A stretch of 64,000 nucleotides of DNA from Saccharomycopsis phalli (taxonomy: Eukaryota; Ascomycota; Saccharomycetes; Ascoideales; Saccharomycopsidaceae): NCBI GenBank assembly GCA_020342235.1, contig CP073214.1:1860001-1924000 (forward strand), in the 5' to 3' direction. The position numbers were made by a program, and so were the translations under genes. The notes below the pieces were generated by a model. That model did not search any database and was not told the origin of the DNA. It saw only the letters and a list, made by a program, of their open reading frames with translations. Each line of letters opens with the position of its first letter. Within the stretch, counting starts at the first letter, position 1. Positions 19,832 to 30,131 of this stretch are shown here, in pieces.

Positions 19832-19837
19832 CACGTG
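19832..19837. promoter_or_regulatory. CACGTG box between MTS1 and CYB5
   Basis: GACCACGTGACCACGTAG lies about 55 bp before the CYB5 ATG. A second CACGTG is at 19645-19650, nearer MTS1. A T-run with TTCTTCAG follows just before the CYB5 start. Confidence 0.45.
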
Positions 19838-19891
19838 ACCACGTAGTTGACTGGATTTTTTTTTTTTTTCTTCAGAGCTTATCTGCTTACC

Positions 19892-20269
19892 ATGTCCAAG
19901 GCTAAGATATTTACACTTGAAGAGGTTGCAAAGCACAACACTGCTGATGACTTGTGGATGGTGATTGACGGCAAGGTCTACGACTGTACCAAGTTTTTGC
20001 CGGAGCATCCTGGTGGAGAAGAAGTCGTAATTGACTGTGGTGGAACTGATGCCACTGATGCGTTTGAGGATATTGGTCATTCAGAGGAGGCTCGTGAGCA
20101 GTTGGCCACGTTGTATATTGGTGATCTCGACCCAGCTTCTGCGCCAGTCAAGCGTGTCGTGAAGCAAAGCGGAAGTGGCAGTGGCTCTTCGTTGCCATTG
20201 CCATTGATTTTGACTTTGTTGATTGCTGCCTTGGCTGTTGCTTACTATGTTTTAGTTCTTCAGAAATAG
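19892..20269 (+). CDS. CYB5: Cytochrome b5
   Basis: This is a tail-anchored ER haem protein that passes electrons to sterol, sphingolipid and fatty-acid desaturases and hydroxylases. The 125-aa product starts MSKAKIFTLEEV. An open frame begins 45 bp earlier but codes a poly-Phe run and is not used. The haem ligands are His39 in HPGG and His63 in DIGHSEEA. A Gly/Ser linker (GSGSGSS) leads to one C-terminal membrane anchor (about 101-122). S. cerevisiae Cyb5 has 120 aa. The T-rich tract ending CAG just upstream could be the 3' end of a 5'-UTR intron, but no donor was confirmed. Confidence 0.95.
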   Translation: MSKAKIFTLEEVAKHNTADDLWMVIDGKVYDCTKFLPEHPGGEEVVIDCGGTDATDAFEDIGHSEEAREQLATLYIGDLDPASAPVKRVVKQSGSGSGSSLPLPLILTLLIAALAVAYYVLVLQK

Positions 20270-20393
20270 ATGTATTGACTGTATCTTGAGAGATGTATTG
20301 AGTATAGTGTGGATGAAGTGGGGCAAGGAATTTCCATGCGTCAGCGTGATTCCTACATATGGTTGCAAGATAATTTACATTTGGTGTAGTTAA

Positions 20394-20508
20394 GAGGAAG
20401 AGAAGAAGAGAAGAAGAGAAGAGAAGAGATGAAGAGAAGAGAAGAGAAGAAGAGAAGAGAAGAAGAGAAGAGAAGAGAAGAGAAGAAGAGAAGAAGAAGA
20501 AAAAGGGA
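20394..20508. repeat. Polypurine (GAAGAGAAGA)n tract
   Basis: There are 115 bases of almost pure purine on the plus strand in GAAGA/GAGAA units. The tract is mirror-like and could adopt triplex (H-DNA) structure. It lies about 120 bp past the CYB5 stop. Confidence 0.85.
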
Positions 20509-21309
20509 AAATTCGTGTATAGAGATTTCCAGCAATTTGGACATGTAATGAGAAGGTGTTTTGGTAGGTACCGAAATTATGCATCTTGTCATCACGTGAG
20601 ATCTATTTCCTGCTAGACTATATTGAAAGATACGAGATTCCACTAGCGCATTCTCCAAGCTAATGGACCTGGCTAGACCATTGTGTTGCGGCATTGTTTC
20701 TTTTGTAATTCCTGCAGCCTAAAAACTTTAATCATCCTTGTCTTTATTTTCTCGCCCAAGCTTTGGTACTGGCTAGGTCTAATTGTACAGAAAAGTTGGT
20801 CAGAAAGGTTAGTCAGAAAGGTTAGTCAGAAAGGTTAGTCAGAAATAGTATAGTATATATTTAGTCATTTACCAATTCGTATCCTACTTTATATTACATA
20901 TAGTATTATATGCCAGATTCCAAGTTAAGCATACTGTCTCAATGTCCCGATATCAATAGGATGACCAAATATTGTTAGAATAAGATTTGGTGAGTATTGT
21001 GGACACTGCACATGTAGCAAGGTGTTTAAAGGTGTCCGGGATGACAATATTAGAATTGCAAATAGTGAGCCAAAGTACTGGGCCAAGTCCTAGAATTGCA
21101 AAATACTAGCAATGCGATTGCCATATTTGGGCAATGGCAATATCTTGGAATAGCAATATTGTAGAAATGACAACTTGGGATAGGAATATTGTAGAAATCC
21201 AAAGAATCTTGGAATAGCAACACCTTGACAACACCTTGACAACACCTTGACAACACCTTGACAACACTTTGACAATGTCTTGCCAATATCTTTGCAATAG
21301 AATATTCAG

Positions 21310-21480
21310 CAATAGAATATTTAGCAACATCTTAGCATAACATCCTAGAATAGCAACATCTTAGCATAACATCCTAGAATAGCAACATCTTAGCATAACA
21401 TCCTAGAATAGCAACATCTTAGCATAACATCCTAGAATAGCAACATCTTAGCATAACATCCTAGAATAGCAACATCTCAA
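21310..21480. repeat. 29-bp tandem repeat, about 6 units
   Basis: Near-perfect 29-bp units carry AGCAACATCTTAGCATAAC followed by ATCCTAGAAT. They end about 20 bp before the UTR1 stop codon region. Confidence 0.92.
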
Positions 21481-21502
21481 CAACATCTCACCCACCCACC
21501 CA

Positions 21503-23086
21503 CTACAACACATCAAGCACATCACGGCCCAACAGCTCGCTGCTGGACAAGGCCGTCGGCGAACGGAGATCAAACATGTCGTCGCGGCTCTTTTCAGGAC
21601 TACTATCATTGGACACGGCCCTAGCGTCGTTGCCAATGGACTTTGTATCCACGGCATTGATTTTGTTCTTCCCCTTGAGGTCGTTGATGCCGATGGAGAT
21701 GCTACTGCCGTTGTTGATCTTCAAGGCGTTGAACTTGGTGGTCTTGGTGTCGAGGCGGATTTTGTCCTTGTACGCCTGGTTGAAGCTGGTGAAGGAGTTT
21801 GTGCGGATCTTCTTGGAGCTGCCTGCGGACGCGGAGCGGGACTTGCTGGAGGGCAACGGCTGGTATGGAAGCAGCTCCTCATCGCTGAAGATCTCGAGAG
21901 CCTCGTTAATGTCCTGGAACGGGATCACCGGGGTCTCGATGTAGTCGTCGTCGTAGTCCGAGTCCGGATACTCGTCGCTGGGGTTGCTATCGTCGTCCAA
22001 GGACAGGCTGCCGAACTTTGCGTCGTAGTAGTCTGAGAACTTGAGTGGTTTCTGCTGTTTGCGGGTGTTCCAGTTGAGGTTGTTGCTGACGCTGTCAAAG
22101 TACTCGTTGTTGCCGTTCATTACTGTCGGGAAGTAGTATTCCGATGCCGAGACCACAATGTATGTGTCCTTGTTGAGTTCGTAGCGAGACTTGCCGTCAA
22201 ACGACACCCAAGAGGTGTCGCAGCGGGACGAGCGAGGGATGATGACCTTCAATTCCATTGAGTCTGGGAGGATGATTGGGCGGAACGAGAGGGTGTGGGG
22301 GCAGATTGGGGTGACGGAGATTGCCGATACCGACGGATGGACCAAGGAACCACCGGCAGCAAGCGAGTAAGCGGTGGATCCGGTTGGGGTGGCGACACAG
22401 AGGCCGTCAGCCTGGGTGATTGTGATCAAGGAGTCGTTTCCGTAGAGAGCCAAGTTGGTGAGGAACGGGTTTGGGCCACGGTCGATGGTGATTTCGTTGA
22501 GGATCTGCCGGGACATGACGACGTTGCGGGAACGAGCATCAACCAAGTCGCAGGTCAATCGGAGGCGCAAGTTGGTTTTCACGTACTTGAGCTTGAGGAT
22601 CTTGGTCAAGATCTTGATGTAGTTGCGGTACTTGAAATTTGTGAGGAAGCCGAGGGAGCCCAAACTAAAGGCTAGCACCGGGGGCACGATTTTCTGGAAC
22701 AACTGGGAGACAAACAAGACGGTGCCGTCGCCGCCAAGCGTGAGGATCAAATCGAAGACGTCGCTATAACCCGGGTCGGCGAAGCTGGCAGCATGCCAGT
22801 ACAAAAGCCTGGGGTTGGATAACGGAAGGCGGAGATCAGCATCGGCATAGACGGTCAAGGAGGAGTAGTTTGACAAGAGCCAGGAGATGAGGTTGGAAGT
22901 CAAAAGCACCAAGGTGGCGTCGCCCGGCTTGGTGACGATCATGATGGTGCTGACATTCAACTTGATGGTGGCATTGGAGAGGTTTTGCGAGATGATGCGG
23001 ACGTTGCTTGCGGTCTGGGTGAGCTGGGCATGGGACTTGACAGACTTGAGATTGAACGAGTCGCTGGACAACATTGGGCCGTCCAT
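21503..23086 (-). CDS. UTR1: ATP-NAD kinase
   Basis: The enzyme phosphorylates NAD(H) to NADP(H) in the cytosol. The 527-aa product matches yeast Utr1 (530 aa). The diagnostic GGDGT is at 118-122 (LTLGGDGTVLF), followed by LGSLGFLT, NEITIDRG, the ADGLCVATPTGSTAYSLAAG loop and CPHTLSFRPI. The C-terminal 200 residues are Asp- and Ser-rich with DDDSNPSDEYPDSD, and are probably disordered and regulatory. No mitochondrial presequence is seen, which argues against Pos5. The gene is divergent from TAO3, with 91 bp between the start codons. Confidence 0.95.
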   Translation of the reverse strand: MDGPMLSSDSFNLKSVKSHAQLTQTASNVRIISQNLSNATIKLNVSTIMIVTKPGDATLVLLTSNLISWLLSNYSSLTVYADADLRLPLSNPRLLYWHAASFADPGYSDVFDLILTLGGDGTVLFVSQLFQKIVPPVLAFSLGSLGFLTNFKYRNYIKILTKILKLKYVKTNLRLRLTCDLVDARSRNVVMSRQILNEITIDRGPNPFLTNLALYGNDSLITITQADGLCVATPTGSTAYSLAAGGSLVHPSVSAISVTPICPHTLSFRPIILPDSMELKVIIPRSSRCDTSWVSFDGKSRYELNKDTYIVVSASEYYFPTVMNGNNEYFDSVSNNLNWNTRKQQKPLKFSDYYDAKFGSLSLDDDSNPSDEYPDSDYDDDYIETPVIPFQDINEALEIFSDEELLPYQPLPSSKSRSASAGSSKKIRTNSFTSFNQAYKDKIRLDTKTTKFNALKINNGSSISIGINDLKGKNKINAVDTKSIGNDARAVSNDSSPEKSRDDMFDLRSPTALSSSELLGRDVLDVL

Positions 23087-23177
23087 TGGTGGTTGGGACC
23101 TTTTGCAGTGTGCCGGAAATTTCTGGGATCGGCGATTTTACCAAAGGAGAAATCCTGCGCAGCAAATGAACTAAGCA

Positions 23178-26100
23178 ATGTCCTTCACATTCCCAGCCAA
23201 CCAGAACATCCAGTACATATATTCCAGCCAGCCCGTCGACACAGATGCTCTGGCGGAAATAGACTTGGACGAGATCCAGCGGCTCCTGGTCGCAGGGGCA
23301 TCCGTGCCTCCCGTGCCGCCAAAGGACATGATCGAAATCCCCTCCTTCGACGAACAGCCCGACGAGCCGGGCTTCAGCTTCCCGCAGCACGACCACCGCG
23401 ACTCGGTGCGAATTCCCACAGAGTACACTTTGCACATGATCTTCACCCAGTACATCCGGCTAGCCGAGCGCACGCTCTCGTCGCTTCCGCTCGAGGAACA
23501 CGTCCCCACGCGGTTCATCGAGTCGCTCCGCCCGGGCAGCGACCCGTTGCTTGATAAAGCCGTCGCCAGCCTCGGCTATATTGCCCGGAAAAACCCCCAG
23601 CAGGTCATTGATAGCGTCATGTACTGGCGCAAGACCAAGGCTGAGATGCTCGACTTGGCAGTGGCTTCCTACAACGAGCTCAAGTCCAGGCGCACACAGG
23701 GATCCAAGGTCAGCCTCCACAGCCGCAACGCGTCCTCCGACGCAGATTTCGACCTCGAAAGTGCCCGTTTGGTGTACGTCCAGACAGAAAACAAAATCAA
23801 CGTCGCCAGCCTCTTGGTGAGCCGTGTGTTGATCGAGGTCGTCAAGCAGATCCCGCTCAATGCCCATAATATCCTGGTCTATAACGTCTTGGAGGACAGC
23901 GTGTATCACCAGCTTCGGTCCATGGACCCAGCGGCGGTCTTGGGCGTGCAAATCAAGTTGGCAAACTGGAAAAGCGTCACCGAGTTGCTCGGACACATCT
24001 CGCGCAAACGCTTCTCCAAGATCAGCGACAAGTTCATTGCCGACTTGGAAAAAGTGCCGACGGCAGTCGCCCGCAGCGACGAAATGCACATCTTCCTCCT
24101 CCTCAGCGGCATGAAACGCCTCAGGCTCGCAAACTACCCATTGGAGGACTTTGAGGAGAGCTGCGGGTTCCTTTCCTCTCTCGCAAAGTTCTTTTACAAG
24201 TCCATGAACGAAATGGTCATCAACAGCTACTCAGACACCCTCGCAGAGTTGCTCCTCCCATTCTGTGGGGTTTTGAACGCAGAAACCGACTTGCCCGTGT
24301 GGATCGACGTGGTAAAGTTGGTCTTGAAGAAGATAAACAGCATCATCGACAAGCAGAAGTTCTGGGACACTGCCTTCACCTTGATGTGCGTCTGCCTCTC
24401 TGCTGCCCCAGCTAACATCTTCCACGATAATTGGTTCGATTTGATCGAGTACAACCTCAATAGCAGACTCTACAAGACAAGCCCCGTCGCCAGCGACTAT
24501 CCACAGCTCGCAGCGTCATTGGGTGACAAAAAGTTGTCCAAGTACAACCCAAACTCCAAGATCGTGCTCCTCAAGTCCATTGCCAGACTCTCGTGGACAT
24601 ATGTCTTCCGCTGCACCGAGTCGCTCAACAAGACCACCAAGAAACTAGACTTGTTGGTCAAACTTCTTTTTTTTCAAAACACAACTTCCAAGAAACAGCA
24701 GTGGATCAACCACGATCCTGAACTCCTCAAGCCCTTGGTGGTGTTGGTCAGAGACATTGGCTTTTCCAACATAAACTACACCATGGAGTCCATTGTCATC
24801 CCCTTGATCAAACTCTCCTTCAACAATGCTTCCTTGGAGAACATTGCCCCAGAACGCTTGATCATCATCGTTCACGCCTACATCTTCATCCTCGACGACA
24901 TGATTATCAACAAGCGTCCATTGTTTCCCACAAACGACGTCTTTGACGACGCCCTCTCGTTCCCAAACACAGACTTTAACGTCGTCAACATCAACGAGAT
25001 CCTCAAGTTTAGAAACATCAACCAAAACGACATCCTCTACCACGAGGAAATCTCAAACTACTTTTGCAAACTCTTCCTTCTCTTGGACCAGGAAATCGGC
25101 GCATTGTCTTGGAACTCCACCTCCGCCCAATCAGCAACAGCAGAAAGCAGTCCCTCGGTTTCGCCCTCGTTCCTCAGCAGCAAGTCTCCGTTCCACTACT
25201 TCTCCTCCGAGTCCCTGGGAAACCGCAGGGTCATGAACTTGGACTTGTTTGACAAGCTCCTCGAGTCCATCCCGTGGTTCTACCAAATCTCCAACGTGAT
25301 TCCATACAATGTGTTGATCGAAGTGCTCATCCGCAACGCCATCCATGAGGTGCCAAAAATCTCCCAGACGTGCATCAAGACCTTGAAGAAGTTGTGTGCC
25401 AAAAAGAACCCAGGCACGCTTCTCCGGCTCTATGCAAAAATCGCATTCCGCTTCCATGAAGACAACAGCACCAGACACAACAGCAGCTTCTTGACATCAC
25501 ACTCAGAGGTGTACCAGAAGCTCATCAAGATATACTGCGAGTTGGTGGTGTGTTGGTTGAACTTCCTCAAGGACAAACTCAACCCAGAGAAGATTGCCAA
25601 GGATGAGGACGACTTTTACATCTTGAACGGGAACTTCCGCATGAACATGGACAAGCGCGGCAAGGAAGAGGACTCAAAGGCGGACGAGAAGGACGAGTTG
25701 GTGTTCAGCAACATCACGCCGATCATTGACCAGCTAGAGGGCAACGGCCTCTTCTTCTTGTGCTCGCGATCAACTGGTATCCGCCGCTTGGCGATTGGCA
25801 TCCTTCGGCTCATTCCCAAGTTTGATGAGATCGTAGGGAACGTCGAGGACGACCGGCTCATCCACTACCTTGAAAAAATCAACTTCTTTGACTTGTTGGC
25901 GTTGTCCAAGGTGCAGCTCAACATGCCTGAACGGAAGCGGTTGAGCAGCTTGAAGACCAAGAACAAGAGCCAGTTGCTATTGAAGTTGGCCGAGTCCGAC
26001 AATGGTGTGGAATTGACGTTGTGGTTCAAGACGTTCCCCAAGTTGTTGACGTTGTTGTTTGAAAACAGCCCCGTGACCATGGCGTTGGGCCGCGAGATTG

Positions 26101-29100
26101 TGTGCCTCCGGCTCATCCAGATGCACAGCTACGTCAGCAAGTTTGCCGAGACAAAGGGCCGTGCCCATGATCTTGCTAGCAAGTGGTATATATTGGGAAA
26201 CGACGGGGTGCAGCCTGAGATTTTGATTGAGCAGTGGAAGTTGTTTTTGATTGTCGCGTGTGCGTGCACCAACAACGACAATAAGCAAAAGACCTCGGGC
26301 AACACCATCAACAGTGCACGGCTGATCTTCAAGCTTGTGCTTCCGCTTCTCAGCACCGAGCAGAACTTGGTGCGGGACGCAATCATCTCCGGGTTGTCGT
26401 GCGTGAACATCAACATCTTCAAGGCGCTCATTGAGTCGGTGCAGCCGATCCGCCAGAACTGGGAGACGGAGATCAAGGCCGGGAGCATCAATGAGAAGAA
26501 CATGCGGGTGCGTATCGAGATCACCCGAGTCTTGGTGGCCACATCAAAGTACCTCATGGAGCCGTTGATCTACAACGACTCGCGGATCTTGATCGAGGTC
26601 ATCTCGTACATCAAGGCGGTGCGATCGTTTCTTGGCATTGCCAAGGTGCAAGAGAGTTTTGAGTACCAGAAGCTCCGGCGATACTTTTGCGGGCTTCTTG
26701 AAAACGTGTACCTCGGCATCCAAAAGACGGAGAATCCTGACAACTGGTTCCCGTTTGAGGCGCGGCTGGGGTGTTTTACGTTCTTGGAGGAGTGGTGTGG
26801 CCATGGGATATCGTCACAGATTGCCAAGCTGCGGTATGCGAAAATGGCGCCAAAGAACAGCAATTCTGCCACGTTTAGCGCGTCGTTGGAGTTGGAGAAG
26901 ACTGCGTTGGAATACTCTGCCATTAGCTCGATGGCGACGCTTTGTTCTGGGGCGATTAACCAGAAGATCAAAGGGAACCGTGCGTATGTGATCATGGCGA
27001 TTGACTACACGTCGCTCATGTCGTGGATCCAGGCGTTGTTTGAGAGCAGCGACGAGCTCTTGCACAAGCTTGGCAAACGGGGGTTGAAGAACTTGCTTTT
27101 GCTGAACCAGGACAAGCGGATCTTCGAGCTGGCGGTGCTGGAGTCGTTCCACAGCCGGGAGAATCCGATGACGAGCCGGAGTTATGTGATCACGGTGATG
27201 GAGACGTTGCTCGAGAACCCAGAGTATGTGTGCGATCGGTGCGACGTGATTGCGTTGGCGTTGTTTTCTGCGTGTTCCAGCAGCCTTGAGATCCGCCGAT
27301 TGGCCGGCGAGTTGTTGTTGAGCATCGAGGGCAACGTGGAGGGTCTGAAGTTGCTTGTGGAGTCGTTGGCGGCGACGTCAAAGTACGTGTACAAGCAGGC
27401 CGGGCACAAGATCAGTGGGATCTTTGCCAAGAAGTTTACCATGGACAAGTACACGGTTTTGTCGTTGTTTGCGCTCCATCTCCCACGGGTGAGCAGCAAG
27501 AAGGATATGATGGCGTTGATGCTCCCGTGGCTCTCAACGGTGAAGTTGGTGCACTGTGACTACAACAAGAACTTCAAGATGGTGCTTGACGCAAACACCG
27601 AGATGACGATCAACAACTTGATTGAGATCACCGACAAGTATGGCGAGGACTATTATGAGGACGTTGAGGCGTTGTGGTGCGGCTTGATTGGCAACAGCCC
27701 TGAGAACAATGCCAAGACGATCTTGGAGTATCTCTACTATCTCAGCTTGACGCGGCGTAACTCGCTGGTGGTCGAGTGCTCCAAACAGATTGTCAGCTAT
27801 ATTGGCGTGACGTTTCCAGCAATTTCCAAAGTCGTGGTCGGCAACATTACTCCCAAGGCAATGATTCCGCCCGATGTGCGCCCAATTGAGCCGTCCAAGA
27901 ACGCAAAGAGCTTCCCCTACATGTATGTGTTCCCCGAGAAGCATGACCGGGACTTGTTATCGCAAGGTCAGGTGTCATTGGTGTTTTTGGTGGATTTGGT
28001 CCGGGCCCAAGGCTTGGACAGCTTAGTGGGCCAACTCCCGTTGTTGGTGAACGTGTGTCTTGTGCTTATCGACCACTACTTGCCGGTGGTGAGCGGACAT
28101 GCGACCCAGTTGCTTGTGACGTTGGTCAACGAGCTTGCCGACAACAAGGATTTGGCCCGGACCGTCACTGAGGAACTCAAGGAGGGCAAGTCCTTGTGGA
28201 GCTATGACGATCTAACAAACGATCATAGCGGCACCGTGACCCCCACGAACATGGACCGGCTCGTCAAGTCGTTGCTTGTGCTTCTTGACAACGTGCCGTC
28301 GTTGCAACAGGACTGGGGCCGCATGGCACTCACTTGGGCGACAACATGCTCGGTGCGACACATTGCTTGCCGGTCGTTCCAAGGGTTCCGCAGCTTGCTC
28401 TTGTTTCTCGATCAGAGCATGCTCCGCGATATGCTCCACCGGTTGTCAAACACGATCTCAGACCCAAGCGCAGACATCCAGGGTTTTGCCATGCAGATCC
28501 TCATGAGCATCGACACCGTGACATCCGAGCTTAGTGCCGAGCAGCTCATTTCGTTCCCGCAATTGTTTTGGTTTGCAGTCGCATGCTCCAGCACTGTTCT
28601 TGAGCAGGAGTACCTTGCGTCGATCGCCATCATCTCCAAGTTCATCTCCAAGATCGACCTCAACTCCCCAGACACCATTGGCTGCTTGATCTCCACGTTT
28701 CCGCCCTCCTGGCAGGGCAAATTCCCCGGTCTCCAGAGCTTGGTTTCCAAAGGTCTCCAGTCGTCGCTTGCCTGGGCACCGTGTCTCAATTTACTCGACC
28801 GTTTGAACAGCCTCGACAGCAACACCATCGTCAATGGCGACGATCGCTTGTTGCTCGCGTTGCTTGCCAACATGCCGCGGTTTTTGCACGCGTTCGACGC
28901 CCAGGACTTTTCTCCCGACATCAAAAACGCCGCAGAGGTGCTTTCTGCCATGGCAATCTCGCTCGACCAGCCGGCACTCTCACGGATCGTGCTCTCGCTT
29001 GCAAACAACAAGTTCCGCAAGAAGGAGGACTTTATCTCCCAGGTATTGCTGCACATTTCCCAGTTGTACTTCCCCACGTACCAGTTCTCCAGCTTGGTGT

Positions 29101-29801
29101 TCCTCTTCAGCCTCTTGTTCAATCTGATTGCCTGGGTCAAGCTAGAGACTTTGGACTTGCTCAAGTACTTGCTCCCGTTGATTGACTTTTCCCGCGACGA
29201 GTTCCAAGGCGTCGGCGCAGACTTGATGTCGCCTTTGTTGCGCTTGTTGATCACAGACTACTCAGAAAAGGCATTGGAGGTCTTGGACGAAACAGACAGA
29301 ATATCAGGGTCCCAGTTGGACAAGGACTTTATCCGGCTCAGCTTGGGCAACCGCACTCTCCGCAAAGAGTATGAGAAAATCGCAACCTTGTTTGGTGTCC
29401 CTGAGGAATCCGGCTGGTCGGTCCCAATGCCCTCAGTTGCAGCTGCAACTACTCGAAATAATGTCCATGCCGTTTATCTCACCTGTCAGAGCTCGGAGGA
29501 GGTCATGCCAAAGGAGGATGTCATCGAGTTTCTTCGGGACCAGCGGGAAGAGGAGGTGCATCATAAGCAGCAGACGGAGAATCGTGGCCAGCGGTCCATC
29601 AGCAACATGTATGCTACGCTAAACTACTTTGAGACGTTTTTTGAGGCCGATGCCAATGGCACCCCAATTGCCGAGGAACATAACCGGTCGTTATCTACAG
29701 AGACGGCCCGAACCAACGGGCTCGATCGGACGGAGTCGAACTTGTCCTACCGGTTGGATACGTTTAATAGTAATAACTATAGCAACTACTACAACTATTG
29801 A
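23178..29801 (+). CDS. TAO3: Cell morphogenesis protein of the Furry/Mor2/Tao3 family
   Basis: This is a very large scaffold (2207 aa; S. cerevisiae Tao3 2376) of the RAM network. That network controls the Cbk1 kinase, polarised growth and mother-daughter separation. The protein is nearly all helical HEAT/armadillo-like repeats without membrane segments. Family-typical stretches include EEHVPTRFIESLRPG near the start, KTCIKTLKKLC-like helices and FTFLEEWCGHG. The ATG follows directly on the short divergent promoter. The C-terminus ends in an Asn/Tyr-rich tail (NSNNYSNYYNY) that derives from a repeat continuing past the stop codon. CTG codons are scarce throughout while TTG and CTC are common. 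Confidence 0.95.
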   Translation: MSFTFPANQNIQYIYSSQPVDTDALAEIDLDEIQRLLVAGASVPPVPPKDMIEIPSFDEQPDEPGFSFPQHDHRDSVRIPTEYTLHMIFTQYIRLAERTLSSLPLEEHVPTRFIESLRPGSDPLLDKAVASLGYIARKNPQQVIDSVMYWRKTKAEMLDLAVASYNELKSRRTQGSKVSLHSRNASSDADFDLESARLVYVQTENKINVASLLVSRVLIEVVKQIPLNAHNILVYNVLEDSVYHQLRSMDPAAVLGVQIKLANWKSVTELLGHISRKRFSKISDKFIADLEKVPTAVARSDEMHIFLLLSGMKRLRLANYPLEDFEESCGFLSSLAKFFYKSMNEMVINSYSDTLAELLLPFCGVLNAETDLPVWIDVVKLVLKKINSIIDKQKFWDTAFTLMCVCLSAAPANIFHDNWFDLIEYNLNSRLYKTSPVASDYPQLAASLGDKKLSKYNPNSKIVLLKSIARLSWTYVFRCTESLNKTTKKLDLLVKLLFFQNTTSKKQQWINHDPELLKPLVVLVRDIGFSNINYTMESIVIPLIKLSFNNASLENIAPERLIIIVHAYIFILDDMIINKRPLFPTNDVFDDALSFPNTDFNVVNINEILKFRNINQNDILYHEEISNYFCKLFLLLDQEIGALSWNSTSAQSATAESSPSVSPSFLSSKSPFHYFSSESLGNRRVMNLDLFDKLLESIPWFYQISNVIPYNVLIEVLIRNAIHEVPKISQTCIKTLKKLCAKKNPGTLLRLYAKIAFRFHEDNSTRHNSSFLTSHSEVYQKLIKIYCELVVCWLNFLKDKLNPEKIAKDEDDFYILNGNFRMNMDKRGKEEDSKADEKDELVFSNITPIIDQLEGNGLFFLCSRSTGIRRLAIGILRLIPKFDEIVGNVEDDRLIHYLEKINFFDLLALSKVQLNMPERKRLSSLKTKNKSQLLLKLAESDNGVELTLWFKTFPKLLTLLFENSPVTMALGREIVCLRLIQMHSYVSKFAETKGRAHDLASKWYILGNDGVQPEILIEQWKLFLIVACACTNNDNKQKTSGNTINSARLIFKLVLPLLSTEQNLVRDAIISGLSCVNINIFKALIESVQPIRQNWETEIKAGSINEKNMRVRIEITRVLVATSKYLMEPLIYNDSRILIEVISYIKAVRSFLGIAKVQESFEYQKLRRYFCGLLENVYLGIQKTENPDNWFPFEARLGCFTFLEEWCGHGISSQIAKLRYAKMAPKNSNSATFSASLELEKTALEYSAISSMATLCSGAINQKIKGNRAYVIMAIDYTSLMSWIQALFESSDELLHKLGKRGLKNLLLLNQDKRIFELAVLESFHSRENPMTSRSYVITVMETLLENPEYVCDRCDVIALALFSACSSSLEIRRLAGELLLSIEGNVEGLKLLVESLAATSKYVYKQAGHKISGIFAKKFTMDKYTVLSLFALHLPRVSSKKDMMALMLPWLSTVKLVHCDYNKNFKMVLDANTEMTINNLIEITDKYGEDYYEDVEALWCGLIGNSPENNAKTILEYLYYLSLTRRNSLVVECSKQIVSYIGVTFPAISKVVVGNITPKAMIPPDVRPIEPSKNAKSFPYMYVFPEKHDRDLLSQGQVSLVFLVDLVRAQGLDSLVGQLPLLVNVCLVLIDHYLPVVSGHATQLLVTLVNELADNKDLARTVTEELKEGKSLWSYDDLTNDHSGTVTPTNMDRLVKSLLVLLDNVPSLQQDWGRMALTWATTCSVRHIACRSFQGFRSLLLFLDQSMLRDMLHRLSNTISDPSADIQGFAMQILMSIDTVTSELSAEQLISFPQLFWFAVACSSTVLEQEYLASIAIISKFISKIDLNSPDTIGCLISTFPPSWQGKFPGLQSLVSKGLQSSLAWAPCLNLLDRLNSLDSNTIVNGDDRLLLALLANMPRFLHAFDAQDFSPDIKNAAEVLSAMAISLDQPALSRIVLSLANNKFRKKEDFISQVLLHISQLYFPTYQFSSLVFLFSLLFNLIAWVKLETLDLLKYLLPLIDFSRDEFQGVGADLMSPLLRLLITDYSEKALEVLDETDRISGSQLDKDFIRLSLGNRTLRKEYEKIATLFGVPEESGWSVPMPSVAAATTRNNVHAVYLTCQSSEEVMPKEDVIEFLRDQREEEVHHKQQTENRGQRSISNMYATLNYFETFFEADANGTPIAEEHNRSLSTETARTNGLDRTESNLSYRLDTFNSNNYSNYYNY

Positions 29802-29967
29802 TGATTACACGATGTTTGTAGATCGAGTCGAACTATTCCTACCGAATGGATCGTTTAATAGTGATGACTATGTAGCTACTACAACTATAGCAACTACTAC
29901 AACTATAGCAGCTACTACAACTATAGCAGCTATTACAACTATTGATGATTACACGATGCTTGTAGAC
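29724..29967 (+). repeat. Duplication of the TAO3 3' end
   Basis: The last coding segment (from 29724) and 3' flank up to about 29820 recur in diverged form at 29821-29967. The order GATCG..GAGTCGAAC, CCTACCG, CGTTTAATAGT, ACTACAACTATTGATGATT and ACACGATG is the same. The second copy contains an expanded ACTACAACTATAGCA array. Three ACTGATGTAGACTGATATT-type units follow to about 30030. Confidence 0.85.
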
Positions 29968-30131
29968 TGATGTAGACTGATATTTATAGACTGATGTAGA
30001 CTGATGTAGACTGATATTTATAGACTGATACTTATAGACCAATGCTTATAGACCAATGCTTATGGACCCCAGATACAGACCAGTCACGTGCACAGCCTGG
30101 AAAAAATTTGTGTGGCCCACATCACTACTAG
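29802..30131. other. TAO3-BUD22 intergenic region
   Basis: Mostly the duplicated TAO3 tail and a TAGACTGAT(GT)A array. At its right end TCACGTGCA (CACGTG 30085-30090) lies 42 bp before the BUD22 start. Confidence 0.75.

Larger units (their letters stand above)
20270..21502. other. Gene-free stretch with polypurine tract and minisatellites
   Basis: It holds a polypurine tract (20394-20508), a CAGAAAGGTTAGT triplet (20800-20842), right-module-like traces of the dispersed repeat (CTTTAATCATCC region, TATATTTAGTCATTTACC), a CTTGACAACAC array (21222-21266) and a 29-bp array (21310-21480). No gene is seen. Confidence 0.7.
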
